A DNA stretch of 64,000 nt, from NCBI RefSeq assembly GCF_029369745.1, contig NZ_CP120210.1:7006001-7070000 (forward strand). The letters are read 5' to 3'. This document shows positions 8,788 through 18,130 of this stretch, piece by piece; within the stretch, counting starts at the first letter, position 1; each line of letters opens with the position of its first letter. Source of the DNA: Amycolatopsis sp. QT-25 (GTDB lineage Bacteria; Actinomycetota; Actinomycetes; Mycobacteriales; Pseudonocardiaceae). Both the position numbers and the translations under genes were made by a program. The notes beneath the pieces are model-generated. The model was given only the letters and a program-made list of their open reading frames with translations, had not been told where the DNA came from and searched no databases.

Positions 8788-8807
8788 GCAATTAGTCACC
8801 TACTTGC
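8788..8807 (+). repeat. Solo copy of GCAATT...TTGC repeat
   Basis: GCAATTAGTCACCTACTTGC begins seven bases after the glpD stop. It is identical to the copy at 45111-45130 and is the inverse of the copy at 46127-46146 with one mismatch. No inverted partner is visible nearby, unlike the related hairpins at 36798 and 50754. Confidence 0.8.
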
Positions 8808-8862
8808 AGTGAGGTGCTGTCTCGGCTTGACGAGTCGTTGGGTTTTTGCAACAGTATGTTCC

Positions 8863-9132
8863 ATGAGCCCGGTCAGACGCGGCCAAGAGCTGCCGATCTA
8901 CAACCGGCTGCCCGTGCTCCGGGCGGAGCGCGGACTGAGCAGGGCCGCCCTCGCGGCGGCCGTCGAGGTCAATCCGCAGACCATCGGCGCGCTCGAGCGG
9001 GGCGACCATTACCCGAGCCTGGACCTGGCGTTTCGGCTCTGCGCGGTGTTCGACCTCCCGGTCGAGGCCGTGTTCAGCCGCGAACCGTTCACGCCACTGT
9101 CCACTCAGGTCTACCGGGAGGGGGGAGCATGA
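8863..9132 (+). CDS. XRE-family helix-turn-helix regulator
   Basis: An 89-residue DNA-binding protein consisting of little more than a Cro/CI-type HTH: NRLPVLRAERGLSRAALAAAVEVNPQTIGALERG at about residues 14-47, then YPSLDLAFRLCAVFDLPVEAVFS. It belongs to the short YozG/XRE class that often precedes a membrane-protein gene. The ATG at 8863 is chosen because the sequence upstream is the repeat-bearing intergenic region. Its stop overlaps the next gene by ATGA. It is the first gene of a five-gene coupled operon with a NatAB-like exporter and probably regulates that operon. Confidence 0.88.
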   Translation: MSPVRRGQELPIYNRLPVLRAERGLSRAALAAAVEVNPQTIGALERGDHYPSLDLAFRLCAVFDLPVEAVFSREPFTPLSTQVYREGGA

Positions 9133-9674
9133 GTGAGAAGCGCGGCCGTCTCGCGGCGTACTGGGAACGCCGACAGGAACGGCTGGACGAGATCGAACGC
9201 AAGCGGGCGCTGAGGCTGCCGACCTGGCGCACGCGGAAACGGCGGCGGACGTTGAGCGTGCTGGTGCTCCTCGGCGATCTGGTCCTGATCGCCGGTGCCG
9301 CCTTCTTCCGGACAGGGCACGAGCCGGTCTTCTTCCTTGGCTGGTTCGGCGGTTGTGTTCTCGCCGGCGGCGCGCACTACCTGCTGCGGATCCTCACCGG
9401 CAAGATGAGCGGCGGGTTCTCGCTCCGGCTCGACGAACGCGAGCGGGAATGGCGCCATCGCGCCACCTTCATCGGCTATCAGGTCCTGGTCGCGCTGATG
9501 ATGATCGCGGTGCTCTACAGCCTGATCGTCGCCGACACCGAGGACGGCGGCGCGCGCGGCGCGATGATGGCCTGCGCGCTGCTGGTCACCGGCACCACGC
9601 TGGCAGGCGTGCTCCTGGGCTGGTCGCTGCCGGACGACGATCCGGAAGACTTCGAGGGGGTGACTCCGGCATGA
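9129..9674 (+). CDS. Four-helix membrane protein of the XRE/NatAB operon
   Basis: A 181-residue integral membrane protein that I do not recognise by name. The N-terminal 40 residues are very basic and likely a cytosolic amphipathic helix. Transmembrane helices are predicted at about 41-60, 67-87, 112-134 and 145-166, separated by a charged cytosolic loop LRLDEREREWRHR (99-111). The tail is acidic (PDDDPEDFE). It overlaps its neighbours by ATGA on both sides. Similar small membrane proteins often follow XRE regulators in Gram-positive bacteria, sometimes as signal or immunity partners; that role is inference. Confidence 0.75.
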   Translation: MSEKRGRLAAYWERRQERLDEIERKRALRLPTWRTRKRRRTLSVLVLLGDLVLIAGAAFFRTGHEPVFFLGWFGGCVLAGGAHYLLRILTGKMSGGFSLRLDEREREWRHRATFIGYQVLVALMMIAVLYSLIVADTEDGGARGAMMACALLVTGTTLAGVLLGWSLPDDDPEDFEGVTPA

Positions 9675-9901
9675 CCGGGGACAAGAGGCGGTACAAGGTG
9701 TCCATCGGCGTGGTCGCCGTCGTGCTGGTGGCGGGCGGGGTCCTCGCCGGCGCGGGCCGGGCGGTCCTGGTGCACCGGGCCACCTCGGTGATGAGCCACG
9801 TCGAACTGGACGGGCTGCTCCAGCGGAACCGCACGATTTCCGGCGTCCACCGGGGGTTCACGGCGCTGGTGCGGTATTTCGAGGAGGGGAAGTGGAAATG
9901 A
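9671..9901 (+). CDS. 76-residue single-pass membrane protein
   Basis: A short protein with a cytosolic KRRYK start, one transmembrane helix at about 9-28, and a 48-residue external tail, MSHVELDGLLQRNRTISG to YFEEGKWK. No family recognised. It is coupled by ATGA to the genes on both sides, which argues that it is real despite its size. Its position directly before the ATPase suggests an accessory subunit or regulatory peptide of the ABC system. Confidence 0.65.
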   Translation: MTGDKRRYKVSIGVVAVVLVAGGVLAGAGRAVLVHRATSVMSHVELDGLLQRNRTISGVHRGFTALVRYFEEGKWK

Positions 9902-10824
9902 GCGAGGGGAAACTGGAGATCGACCGGATCTCCAAGAAGTACGGCGCGAAGGTCGCGCTGGACGAGGTGAGCTTCGAGGTCCAGCCCGGTGAGCTGTTCG
10001 GGTTCGTCGGCAGCAACGGCGCGGGCAAGACCACCACGATGCGGATCGTCCTCGGGGTACTGTCGGCCGACTCCGGGCAGGTGCGCCTCGGTGGCGCCCC
10101 GATCACCCACGAGACCCGCACTCATATCGGCTACATGCCGGAGGAACGCGGGCTGTACCCGAAGATGAAGGTGCTGGAGCAGCTGGTCTACCTCGCCGAA
10201 CTGCACGGGATGTCGGCCAACGACGCCCATCGCAGCGCCGAGAACTGGATCGCCAGGCTCGGGCTGACCGAACGGCGCAAGGACGAGGTCCAGAAGCTGA
10301 GCCTCGGCAATCAGCAGCGCGTGCAGCTCGCGGCCGCGCTGGTGCACGATCCGCGGGTGCTGGTGCTGGACGAGCCGTTCTCCGGCCTCGACCCGCTGGC
10401 CGTGGACGTGATGAGCGGCGTGCTGCGCGAGAAGGCCGCGACCGGGGTGCCGGTGGTCTTCTCCAGCCATCAGCTGGATCTGGTCGAGCGGCTGTGCGAC
10501 CTGGTCGGCATCATCCGAAGTGGACGGATGGTCGCCTCCGGCACCGTCGGGGAGCTGACCGCGGACGCGGGCAACGGGCTCGTCGTCACCGCGCCGAACG
10601 CCGCGCCCGGCTGGGCCTCGGCCGTTCCCGGTGTCCGCTCGGTCGAGCAGAACGGCCCGACGGCGATCCTCGAACTCGAAGCGGGCGCCGACGACCAGGC
10701 CGTGCTCGCCGCGGCACTGGCCACCGGCCCGGTCACCGAGTTCACCAAACGCAGGCGTTCGCTGACCGAACTCTTCCGCGACGCCGTCGCCGAGAAGCCG
10801 GCGGCACAAGGAGTTTCCGCATGA
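9898..10824 (+). CDS. NatA-like ABC transporter ATPase
   Basis: A 308-residue ATPase of an ABC-2 exporter. Walker A is GSNGAGKTT (38-46), the Q-loop region is GYMPEERGLYP (78-88), the signature LSLGNQQRVQLA is at 134-145, and Walker B is VLVLDEP (154-160). The C-terminal 90 residues form the DUF4162-type extension common in NatA and drug-export ATPases. Start is the ATG at 9898, which overlaps the previous stop; the GTG at 9892 is less likely. It pairs with the permease at 10821. NatAB exports sodium in Bacillus, but family members also export antibiotics or peptides, so substrate is open. Confidence 0.9.
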   Translation: MSEGKLEIDRISKKYGAKVALDEVSFEVQPGELFGFVGSNGAGKTTTMRIVLGVLSADSGQVRLGGAPITHETRTHIGYMPEERGLYPKMKVLEQLVYLAELHGMSANDAHRSAENWIARLGLTERRKDEVQKLSLGNQQRVQLAAALVHDPRVLVLDEPFSGLDPLAVDVMSGVLREKAATGVPVVFSSHQLDLVERLCDLVGIIRSGRMVASGTVGELTADAGNGLVVTAPNAAPGWASAVPGVRSVEQNGPTAILELEAGADDQAVLAAALATGPVTEFTKRRRSLTELFRDAVAEKPAAQGVSA

Positions 10825-12011
10825 ACACCGTATCTTCGTGGCGCGCGGTCCGGCTCATCGCCAAACGCGAGCTGAACACCCGGCTGCGCACCCGCTCCTT
10901 CGTGATCGGCACCGCCGTGCTGCTGGTCATCCTGATGGGGTACGTGCTGCTGCAGTCCACGCTGATCGGCGACGAGGACAAGAGCAAGGTCGGGCTGTTC
11001 GGCCAGACCGCCGGAATCGCGCAGCAGCTCCAGACGGCGGGCGCGGCACTCGACGAGAAGATCGAGACCGTCACGGTCGCCGACCCCGCGCAGGGCCGGG
11101 CGCAGGTCGAAAACGGCGATCTCGACGCGCTGCTGTCCGGCAACGCCACCGAGCTGAAGGTGCTCGTCAAGTCCGATTTGGACACCAAGTTGCGTGCCCT
11201 GCTGAACGGTGTTTCCCAGCAGGAGGTACTGAACGGCATCCTTTCCGAATCCCAGGAGTCCCCTGAACAGGTGATGCGCACGGTCCACCAGACGCAGGTC
11301 GAGGTCGACTCGATCAAACCGCCGGATCCCGAGAAGTCGCAGCGGATGGTGATCGGGCTGATCGTGGCGGTGCTGCTGTACATGAGCATCGTGACCTACG
11401 GGACGTTGGTCGCCCAGGGCGTGGTCGAGGAGAAGTCCAGCCGGGTCGTGGAGATCCTGTTGTCCACCGTCCGGCCGTGGCATCTGTTGCTGGGCAAGGT
11501 GATCGGGCTCGGCCTGGTCGGGCTGACCCAGTTGGTGATCATCGGCGGCGCCGGGTTGATCGTCGCTTCGGCGACCAACGTGCTGACCCTGTCCGGGGTC
11601 GCGACGGGCGCGCTGCTGTGGGGTGTGGTGTGGTACCTGCTCGGCTTCCTGTTGTACGCCACCGTCTACGGCGCGATGGGCTCGCTGGTCTCGCGGCAGG
11701 AGGACACGCAGTCGGTGATCGGCCCGGTCAACATCGTGCTCATCCTCGGCTTCGTCGTCGGGTTCAACCTGCTGACGCAGGCGCCGGACGGCACGGGTAC
11801 GAAGGTTCTTTCCTTGGTGCCGCTGCTCTCCCCGGTGCTGATGCCCGCCCGGATCGCGGCCGGGACCGTGGAGGTGTGGGAGATCGCGTTGTCACTCGGC
11901 CTGACGGTGGCCGCCATCGCCCTGTTCACCTGGCTGGGCGCGCGGATCTACCAGAACAGCGTCCTGCGGGTCGGCAGCCGGATCAAGCTGACCGAGGCCC
12001 TTCGCGGCTGA
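10821..12011 (+). CDS. NatB-like ABC-2 permease
   Basis: A 396-residue membrane component of the exporter. It has one N-terminal transmembrane helix (about 27-46, SFVIGTAVLLVILMGYVLL), then an external domain of about 140 residues. Five or so helices follow from about 180 to 390, including VEEKSSRVVEILLSTVRPWHLLLGK, the conserved cytosolic ABC2_membrane_3 motif. Length and topology match NatB/YhaP. It is coupled by ATGA to the ATPase and is the last gene of the operon, ending at the hairpin at 12019-12073. Confidence 0.88.
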   Translation: MNTVSSWRAVRLIAKRELNTRLRTRSFVIGTAVLLVILMGYVLLQSTLIGDEDKSKVGLFGQTAGIAQQLQTAGAALDEKIETVTVADPAQGRAQVENGDLDALLSGNATELKVLVKSDLDTKLRALLNGVSQQEVLNGILSESQESPEQVMRTVHQTQVEVDSIKPPDPEKSQRMVIGLIVAVLLYMSIVTYGTLVAQGVVEEKSSRVVEILLSTVRPWHLLLGKVIGLGLVGLTQLVIIGGAGLIVASATNVLTLSGVATGALLWGVVWYLLGFLLYATVYGAMGSLVSRQEDTQSVIGPVNIVLILGFVVGFNLLTQAPDGTGTKVLSLVPLLSPVLMPARIAAGTVEVWEIALSLGLTVAAIALFTWLGARIYQNSVLRVGSRIKLTEALRG

Positions 12012-12018
12012 CCCACAA

Positions 12019-12073
12019 GTACGTGAAGGCCCCCTTCCTTGCGCCTGGGTACAGGAAGGGGACCTTCACGTAC
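12019..12073. terminator. Bidirectional terminator hairpin
   Basis: A 21-bp stem with one mismatch: arms 12019-12039 and 12053-12073, core GTACGTGAAGG...CTTCCT, loop about 13 nt. It lies between the convergent permease and photolyase genes and includes the photolyase stop codon. The arm resembles those at 13461, 40349, 49483 and 57332. Confidence 0.8.
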
Positions 12074-13415
12074 CTTTGATGGCGTTGTAGCGCTCCAGGG
12101 CGACCTGACGCTCGTGGGCGTGGTCGACCATCGGCGCGGGGTAGTCGGGCACGTCGGTGGGTTTGTGCACGGCTTTGCCTTGCACGGAACGGAGTTCGGG
12201 GACGTAGCGGCGGATGTAGACGCCGGCGGGGTCGAACTTCTCCCCCTGCGTGGTCGGGTTGAAGATCCGGAAGTACGGCGCGGCGTCGGTGCCGCTGCCC
12301 GCCACCCACTGCCAGTTCAGCTGATTCGACGCGAGATCACCGTCGACCAGGTGCTTCATGAAATGCCGGGCGCCGAGCCACCACGGCAGATGCAGGTCCT
12401 TGACCAGGAAACTCGCCACGATCATCCGGACGCGGTTGTGCATCCAGCCCTCGGCGAGCAGCTGTCGCATGCCGGCGTCGACGATCGGGAAGCCGGTGCG
12501 GCCTTCGCACCACCGCTGGAAGGCCTCGTCGTCGCTCTCGTATTTCATCGCGTCGAAGCGGGGATCGTAGTTCTTCCGCGCGGTTTCGGGGCGGTGCCAC
12601 AGGACGTCGGCGTGGAACTCACGCCAGGCGAACTCGCCTCGCAACACCTTCGCGCCGGATCCCTCGTTCCCGTCGAGATCGGCCAGCAAGGTGCGCGGAT
12701 GGACGCAACCCCAATGCAGATACGGCGAAAGCCTCGTCGTACCGGGACGATCCGGCCGGTTGCGATCCTCGTCGTAGGTCTCGACGCCGTCGTCGAGGAA
12801 ATCGTGCCAGCGCTCCAGTGCCGCCTTCTCGCCGGGCTCCGGCAACTCCATCCCGTCGAGCGAAGGGGACTTCGGGAATTCGATCGAACGTGGCGGCTCC
12901 ACCCAGTCCACAAGGGACCTTCCCGTGTCCGCGGGCCGCGGCCAAGCGTGGCGTGCCCACGCCCGGTAGAAAGGGGTGAACACGCGATAGGGCTCGCCGT
13001 CGGGTTTGGTGATGCGGCCCGGCGTGATCGCGTACGGGGAACCCGTCTCGACCCAGGCGATGTCGTGCTCCGCCAACGCCTTCTTGACCTCGTCGTCGCG
13101 ACGGCGGCCGTACGGGCCGGTGTCCGCGCTGACGTGCACCGCGGCGGCGCCGATCTCGCGCGCGGCCCTGACGACCTCCTTGGCGGGGTCGCCCTTGACG
13201 AGCATCAGCCGTCCGCCGAGCTGATCGTCCAGCGCCTTCAGGCAGCCGTGCAGGAACGCGACGCGCGGGGCGCCGGACGGGCGGAGGAGCGCGTCGTCGA
13301 GGACGTACAGCGCGAGGACGTGCTTGCTGTGTTTCGAGGCTTCCAGCAGGGCGGCGTGGTCGCCGAGGCGAAGGTCGCGGCGGAACCACAGCACTACGGG
13401 GGCTTCTCTGGTCAC
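12066..13415 (-). CDS. Cryptochrome/DNA photolyase family protein
   Basis: A 449-residue class I photolyase, which uses blue light and FADH- to split cyclobutane pyrimidine dimers. The N-terminal antenna domain starts VVLWFRRDLRLGDHAAL. The FAD domain has TRLSPYLHWGCVHPR, WREFHADVLWHRP and GFPIVDAGMRQL. The DNA/FAD signature runs from LPWWLGARHF through DGDLASNQLNWQWVAGSG to AAPYFRIFNP. All hallmark blocks are intact. The GTG at 13415 (VTREAPVVLWF) is chosen because the longer frame reads through the palindrome at 13461. An antenna cofactor cannot be assigned. Confidence 0.92.
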   Translation of the reverse strand: MTREAPVVLWFRRDLRLGDHAALLEASKHSKHVLALYVLDDALLRPSGAPRVAFLHGCLKALDDQLGGRLMLVKGDPAKEVVRAAREIGAAAVHVSADTGPYGRRRDDEVKKALAEHDIAWVETGSPYAITPGRITKPDGEPYRVFTPFYRAWARHAWPRPADTGRSLVDWVEPPRSIEFPKSPSLDGMELPEPGEKAALERWHDFLDDGVETYDEDRNRPDRPGTTRLSPYLHWGCVHPRTLLADLDGNEGSGAKVLRGEFAWREFHADVLWHRPETARKNYDPRFDAMKYESDDEAFQRWCEGRTGFPIVDAGMRQLLAEGWMHNRVRMIVASFLVKDLHLPWWLGARHFMKHLVDGDLASNQLNWQWVAGSGTDAAPYFRIFNPTTQGEKFDPAGVYIRRYVPELRSVQGKAVHKPTDVPDYPAPMVDHAHERQVALERYNAIKGT

Positions 13416-13460
13416 TCCGGCAACCCTAAGCGCGCTTCGCGGACCTCGCACGCCCGGACG

Positions 13461-13511
13461 CCATGAAAGGTCCTTTCCTTGCAAAATTTGCAAGGAAAGG
13501 ACCTTTCATGG
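13461..13511. terminator. Perfect 25-bp stem hairpin after gltA
   Basis: Arms 13461-13485 and 13487-13511 are perfectly complementary around one central A. The arm begins CCATGAAAGGTCCTTTCC and ends TTGCAAA. It lies 18 bp beyond the gltA stop, on the side of the photolyase start, so it probably terminates gltA. A close relative lies after citA at 40349-40401. Confidence 0.85.
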
Positions 13512-13529
13512 CACTTGAGAGAGCCGGGA

Positions 13530-14846
<1,317 letters not shown>

Positions 14847-15039
14847 GTAAGTCCCTCTCACGTTCAGCACGGGCCGGCGGCGCCTGTAGGTCCCACAGGC
14901 ACGCCCTCACTTCACGCGCGTGACCCACGGCCTCGCTGCACACCGCCCCGCTGGGGTATGAATTCCCCTCCACGCTAGTCGAGAATGGGGTCAACGCGCA
15001 GCGGGTGAGTTGCTCACAACAGCCCCTTTGGGACCAGGT

Positions 15040-15981
15040 TCACACGGTGGCCGCCATCTCCCCGGCCGTCGGCGGTTCCGCCCCGCTCCGCGTGACGGTG
15101 ATCGACGCCGCTTTCGCCGCGAATTCGAGCGCCGAACGCCAGCCGTCGGCGTCGAGTGTGGACACGTCACGCACCCCGTTCGAGTACAGCCACGCCAGCA
15201 GGGCGCCCTGCACGGTGTCACCGGCACCGATCGTGTCGACGACGTCGACCCGCCGCGACGGGACCCGCGCGATTTCGCCCGCTCGTGTGATGACGGACAG
15301 CCCGTGCGCGCCGCGGGTGAGCACGACGGCATCGACCCCGCAAGAGGTCCAGACCTTTGCCGCGTCGACCGGATCGGCGCCCTCGGCGAGCCATTCCGTG
15401 TCGTCGTCGGAGATCTTGAGCAGGCGGACATCCGGCAGCCAGGACCGGAACCTCGCCCGGTACGCCGCCGGATCGGTGATCAGCGCCGCCCGGATGTTCG
15501 GGTCGAGGACGGTCAGCACACCCCGGGCGGACGCGCGGCGCAACACGGTTTCGTAGGTGCTCGCCCCCGGCTCCAGGACCATCCCGAGGGTGCCGAGCGA
15601 GAGCGCCGTCACATTCGCCGGCAGCGGGCCGGGGTCGCCGACGAGCCTGTCCGCGGTGCCCTCGGTGTAGAAGGTGTACTGCGCGGAACCCTGTTCGCCG
15701 AGCGCGACCACGGCGAGCGTCGTCGGCTCGTTTCCCCGTTGCAGCAAGGCGGTGTCGACACCGGAGGCGTGCAGCCGGTCCACCAGCGCGACCCCGAACC
15801 GGTCGTTCGAGACCCGCGACAAGAACCCCGTCGGGACGCCGAGCCGCCCGGCGGCGAGCGCGACGTTGTACGGACCACCCCCCATCCGGGGCAGCAGCGC
15901 GCGCAACCCACCGTCCACAGTGGAATCCAACGGTGCACCGGGAACGAGGTCGACCAGCGCCTCTCCACCTACGACGATCAC
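15040..15981 (-). CDS. PfkB-family carbohydrate kinase
   Basis: A 313-residue ribokinase-fold sugar kinase. Signature 1 is near 33-50 (MGGGPYNVALAAGRLG) and signature 2 is VDTIGAGDTVQGALLAWL (about 253-270), containing the catalytic Asp of GAGD. N-terminal IVVGGEALVDLVPG is typical of fructokinase-like members. It stands alone upstream of gltA with no sugar transporter nearby, so the substrate (fructose, tagatose, ribose or a nucleoside) cannot be set. Confidence 0.88.
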   Translation of the reverse strand: MIVVGGEALVDLVPGAPLDSTVDGGLRALLPRMGGGPYNVALAAGRLGVPTGFLSRVSNDRFGVALVDRLHASGVDTALLQRGNEPTTLAVVALGEQGSAQYTFYTEGTADRLVGDPGPLPANVTALSLGTLGMVLEPGASTYETVLRRASARGVLTVLDPNIRAALITDPAAYRARFRSWLPDVRLLKISDDDTEWLAEGADPVDAAKVWTSCGVDAVVLTRGAHGLSVITRAGEIARVPSRRVDVVDTIGAGDTVQGALLAWLYSNGVRDVSTLDADGWRSALEFAAKAASITVTRSGAEPPTAGEMAATV

Positions 15982-16029
15982 GGGCGCGATGCTAGCCGAG
16001 GCGGCGGCAAGACCACCAGAATTGTCAGT

Positions 16030-16617
16030 TCAGGACATTTTGGGTTCGAGGCCGCCGAGGAGAAGGACTTCCGACAACGCGGTGAACGCCTCGGCATCGG
16101 TCACGCCGGTGCGCTGACCGACGACGCCGGTCTGGATCCCCTCGATGATCAATCCCGCCATTTCCGCGATCAGCCGCGCGTGCACCTCACGGAAAACGCC
16201 GTCGGTGACGCCGCGATCGATGAACGACCGGATCCGCCGGGCCGCGGCGCGGCTGTTGAGCTGATACGCGTCCCGCGCCGGCGCGAATTCGGCGATGTCG
16301 GTCATGAAAGCGGCCGAGGCGCGATTCAGGTATTCGGAGATCCCGGCGAGGTATTCCCCGAGGATCTTGCGGGCGTCGTCGATCCCGTCGATCCGCTCTT
16401 CCAGCAGCTCGGCGGCACCCTTGAAAAAGTGGGTGACGACCTTGACCGCGAGCTGCTCCTTACTGGGGGCGAGCGCGTACAGGGTCGACTTCGAGCAGCG
16501 GAGCCTCGCCGCGAGGTCGTCCAGCGTGAACTGGGAGAACCCCTCGGCGAGAAAGAGTTCTTCAAGCTCCGAGAGCAGCGCTCTCTGACGCGCGGTGGGC
16601 TGGCGGCGCGGGGTCAT
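16030..16617 (-). CDS. TetR regulator divergent from acyl-CoA dehydrogenase
   Basis: A 195-residue TetR-family protein. HTH: LSELEELFLAEGFSQFTLDDLAARLRCSKSTLYALAPSK at about 13-51. The C-terminal domain (TetR_C type) contains IRSFIDRGVTDGVFREVHARLIAEMAGLIIEG. ATG at 16617 is preferred over an upstream GTG because the upstream residues overlap the operator-rich intergenic DNA. It is divergent from the acyl-CoA dehydrogenase with palindromic operators between, so it probably represses both. A fatty acyl-CoA ligand is likely. Confidence 0.87.
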   Translation of the reverse strand: MTPRRQPTARQRALLSELEELFLAEGFSQFTLDDLAARLRCSKSTLYALAPSKEQLAVKVVTHFFKGAAELLEERIDGIDDARKILGEYLAGISEYLNRASAAFMTDIAEFAPARDAYQLNSRAAARRIRSFIDRGVTDGVFREVHARLIAEMAGLIIEGIQTGVVGQRTGVTDAEAFTALSEVLLLGGLEPKMS

Positions 16618-16661
16618 CGGCTCACTATCCCTTACCCGGATGGTGGGTCCCCAGACAGTTC

Positions 16662-16704
16662 GTACTGTACTCTCGACGAGCCCACAGTACTGTTTCGAGT
16701 ACAG
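16662..16704. promoter_or_regulatory. TetR operator cluster
   Basis: Three related palindromic elements lie in 43 bp. GTACTGT (16662-16668) pairs with ACAGTAC (16684-16690). ACAGTACTGT (16684-16693) is a perfect palindrome. CTGTACTC (16665-16672) pairs with GAGTACAG (16697-16704). The distal elements end 17 bp before the dehydrogenase ATG. Confidence 0.65.
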
Positions 16705-16721
16705 CTCAGCTCGGAGGAGCC

Positions 16722-17867
16722 ATGCCGGCGGACCGTCTTCTGCCCAGCACCGAGGCCCAGGACCTGATCGGCCTGGCCAGGGAGATCGCGCGCGAGGAAC
16801 TCGCCCCGATCGCGAGCAAGTACGAAGAGACCGCGCACTTCCCGCGCGAGCAGTTCCGCCTGCTCGGGCAGGCCGGGTTGCTCGGGTTGCCGTACGCGGA
16901 ACGCTGGGGCGGCGGCGACCTGCCGTACGAGGTCTACCTGCAGGTCCTGGAAGAGATCGCGGCCGCGTGGATGTCGGTCGGAGTCGGGCTCTCCGTGCAC
17001 ACGATGTCCTGCTTCGCGCTCGCGCACCACGGCACCGACGAGCAGCGTGACCGCTGGCTGCCCGCGATGCTGGAAGGCGGCCTGCTGGGCGCGTACGCGC
17101 TCTCGGAGTCCCACGCCGGCTCCGACGCGGCCGCCCTTTCGACCCGCGCACGGCTCGACGGCGACCAGTACGTCGTGAACGGCACGAAGGCATGGATCAC
17201 CCACGCGGGCGAGGCCGATTTCTACACGACCATGGTGCGCACCAGCGACGACGGCGGGCAGGGCATCACCTGCCTGCTCGTCGACGCGGCGACGCCGGGC
17301 CTCTCGGCCGCGCCGCCCGAGCGGAAAATGGGCCTCACCGGCTCGACCACCGCGCAACTGATGTTCGAGGACGCCGCCGTCGACGCCGAACGGCGGATCG
17401 GCGAAGAGGGCGAAGGCCTGAAGATCGCGCTGTCCTCGCTCAGTTCCGGACGGCTCGGCATCGCCGCTTGCGCCGTCGGGCTCGCGCAGGCCGCGCTGGA
17501 CGAGGCCCTCGAGTACGCGAAGGGCCGCACGCAGTTCGGGCGGCCGATCATCGAATTCCAGGGCCTGGAGTTCCTGCTCGCCGACATGGCCGCGACCGTC
17601 GAGACCTCGCGCGCCATGTACCTCGACGCCGCCCGCCGCCGCGACCGCGGGCTGCCGTTCCAGCGGCAGGCCTCCATCGCGAAACTCGTCGCGACCGACG
17701 GCGCGATGAAGGTGACCACCGACGCCGTCCAGGTGCTCGGCGGCGCCGGATACACGAAGGACTTCCCCGTGGAACGGTACATGCGGGAGGCGAAGGTGCC
17801 GCAGATCTTCGAGGGCACGAACCAGATCCAGCGCATGGTCATCGCGCGGGAACTCCGGAAAGCCTGA
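16722..17867 (+). CDS. Acyl-CoA dehydrogenase
   Basis: A 381-residue FAD acyl-CoA dehydrogenase catalysing alpha,beta-dehydrogenation of an acyl-CoA. Signature 1 is AYALSESHAGSDAAAL (about 126-141), with WITHAGEADFY following. Signature 2 is QVLGGAGYTKDFPVERYMREAK (about 334-355). The catalytic base is Glu364 in PQIFEGTNQIQRM, the position used by short- and medium-chain enzymes. AGGAGG precedes ATG 16722. No electron-transfer flavoprotein gene is near. Substrate chain is not determinable. Confidence 0.93.
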   Translation: MPADRLLPSTEAQDLIGLAREIAREELAPIASKYEETAHFPREQFRLLGQAGLLGLPYAERWGGGDLPYEVYLQVLEEIAAAWMSVGVGLSVHTMSCFALAHHGTDEQRDRWLPAMLEGGLLGAYALSESHAGSDAAALSTRARLDGDQYVVNGTKAWITHAGEADFYTTMVRTSDDGGQGITCLLVDAATPGLSAAPPERKMGLTGSTTAQLMFEDAAVDAERRIGEEGEGLKIALSSLSSGRLGIAACAVGLAQAALDEALEYAKGRTQFGRPIIEFQGLEFLLADMAATVETSRAMYLDAARRRDRGLPFQRQASIAKLVATDGAMKVTTDAVQVLGGAGYTKDFPVERYMREAKVPQIFEGTNQIQRMVIARELRKA

Positions 17868-18130
17868 CTTTCCGCGCCGGTACGATCACCAGTGGTCATC
17901 AGGAGCAGTGAGACGCTGCGACCGTCCTGCCGTCCGTCGCGGAGTACGCGGCGCGCGGTGAGCCGATTCCGGATCCAGGAGACACAACAAGGCGCTCTAC
18001 GCCTCGGCGAGGCAACAGGAATCGCGGCTGCCCGACCACCTCGATTTCGAATTCGCCGCCGAGCCGTTTCCGGTGAAACCGGCTCGGGATCGGCTTCTGA
18101 CCTGAGCGCTCATCGTCGGACGACGCGGTC
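17868..18130 (+). pseudogene. Possible decayed coding remnant
   Basis: This stretch lies between the dehydrogenase and a convergent membrane protein gene. It reads as protein-like sequence only if frames are switched: TVLPSVAEYAARGEPIPDPG in one frame, then ALYASARQQESRLPDHLDF and AAEPFPVKPARDRLLT in another, ending at a TGA near 18100. There is no continuous frame and no start. I do not recognise the family. It is probably the 3' remnant of a deleted gene, but this is a judgement from composition alone. Confidence 0.3.

Noticed and set aside
12066..13493. Longer photolyase start at 13493
   Set aside because: The extra 26 residues come from the palindrome and the intergenic DNA; the photolyase N-terminus matches the GTG at 13415.
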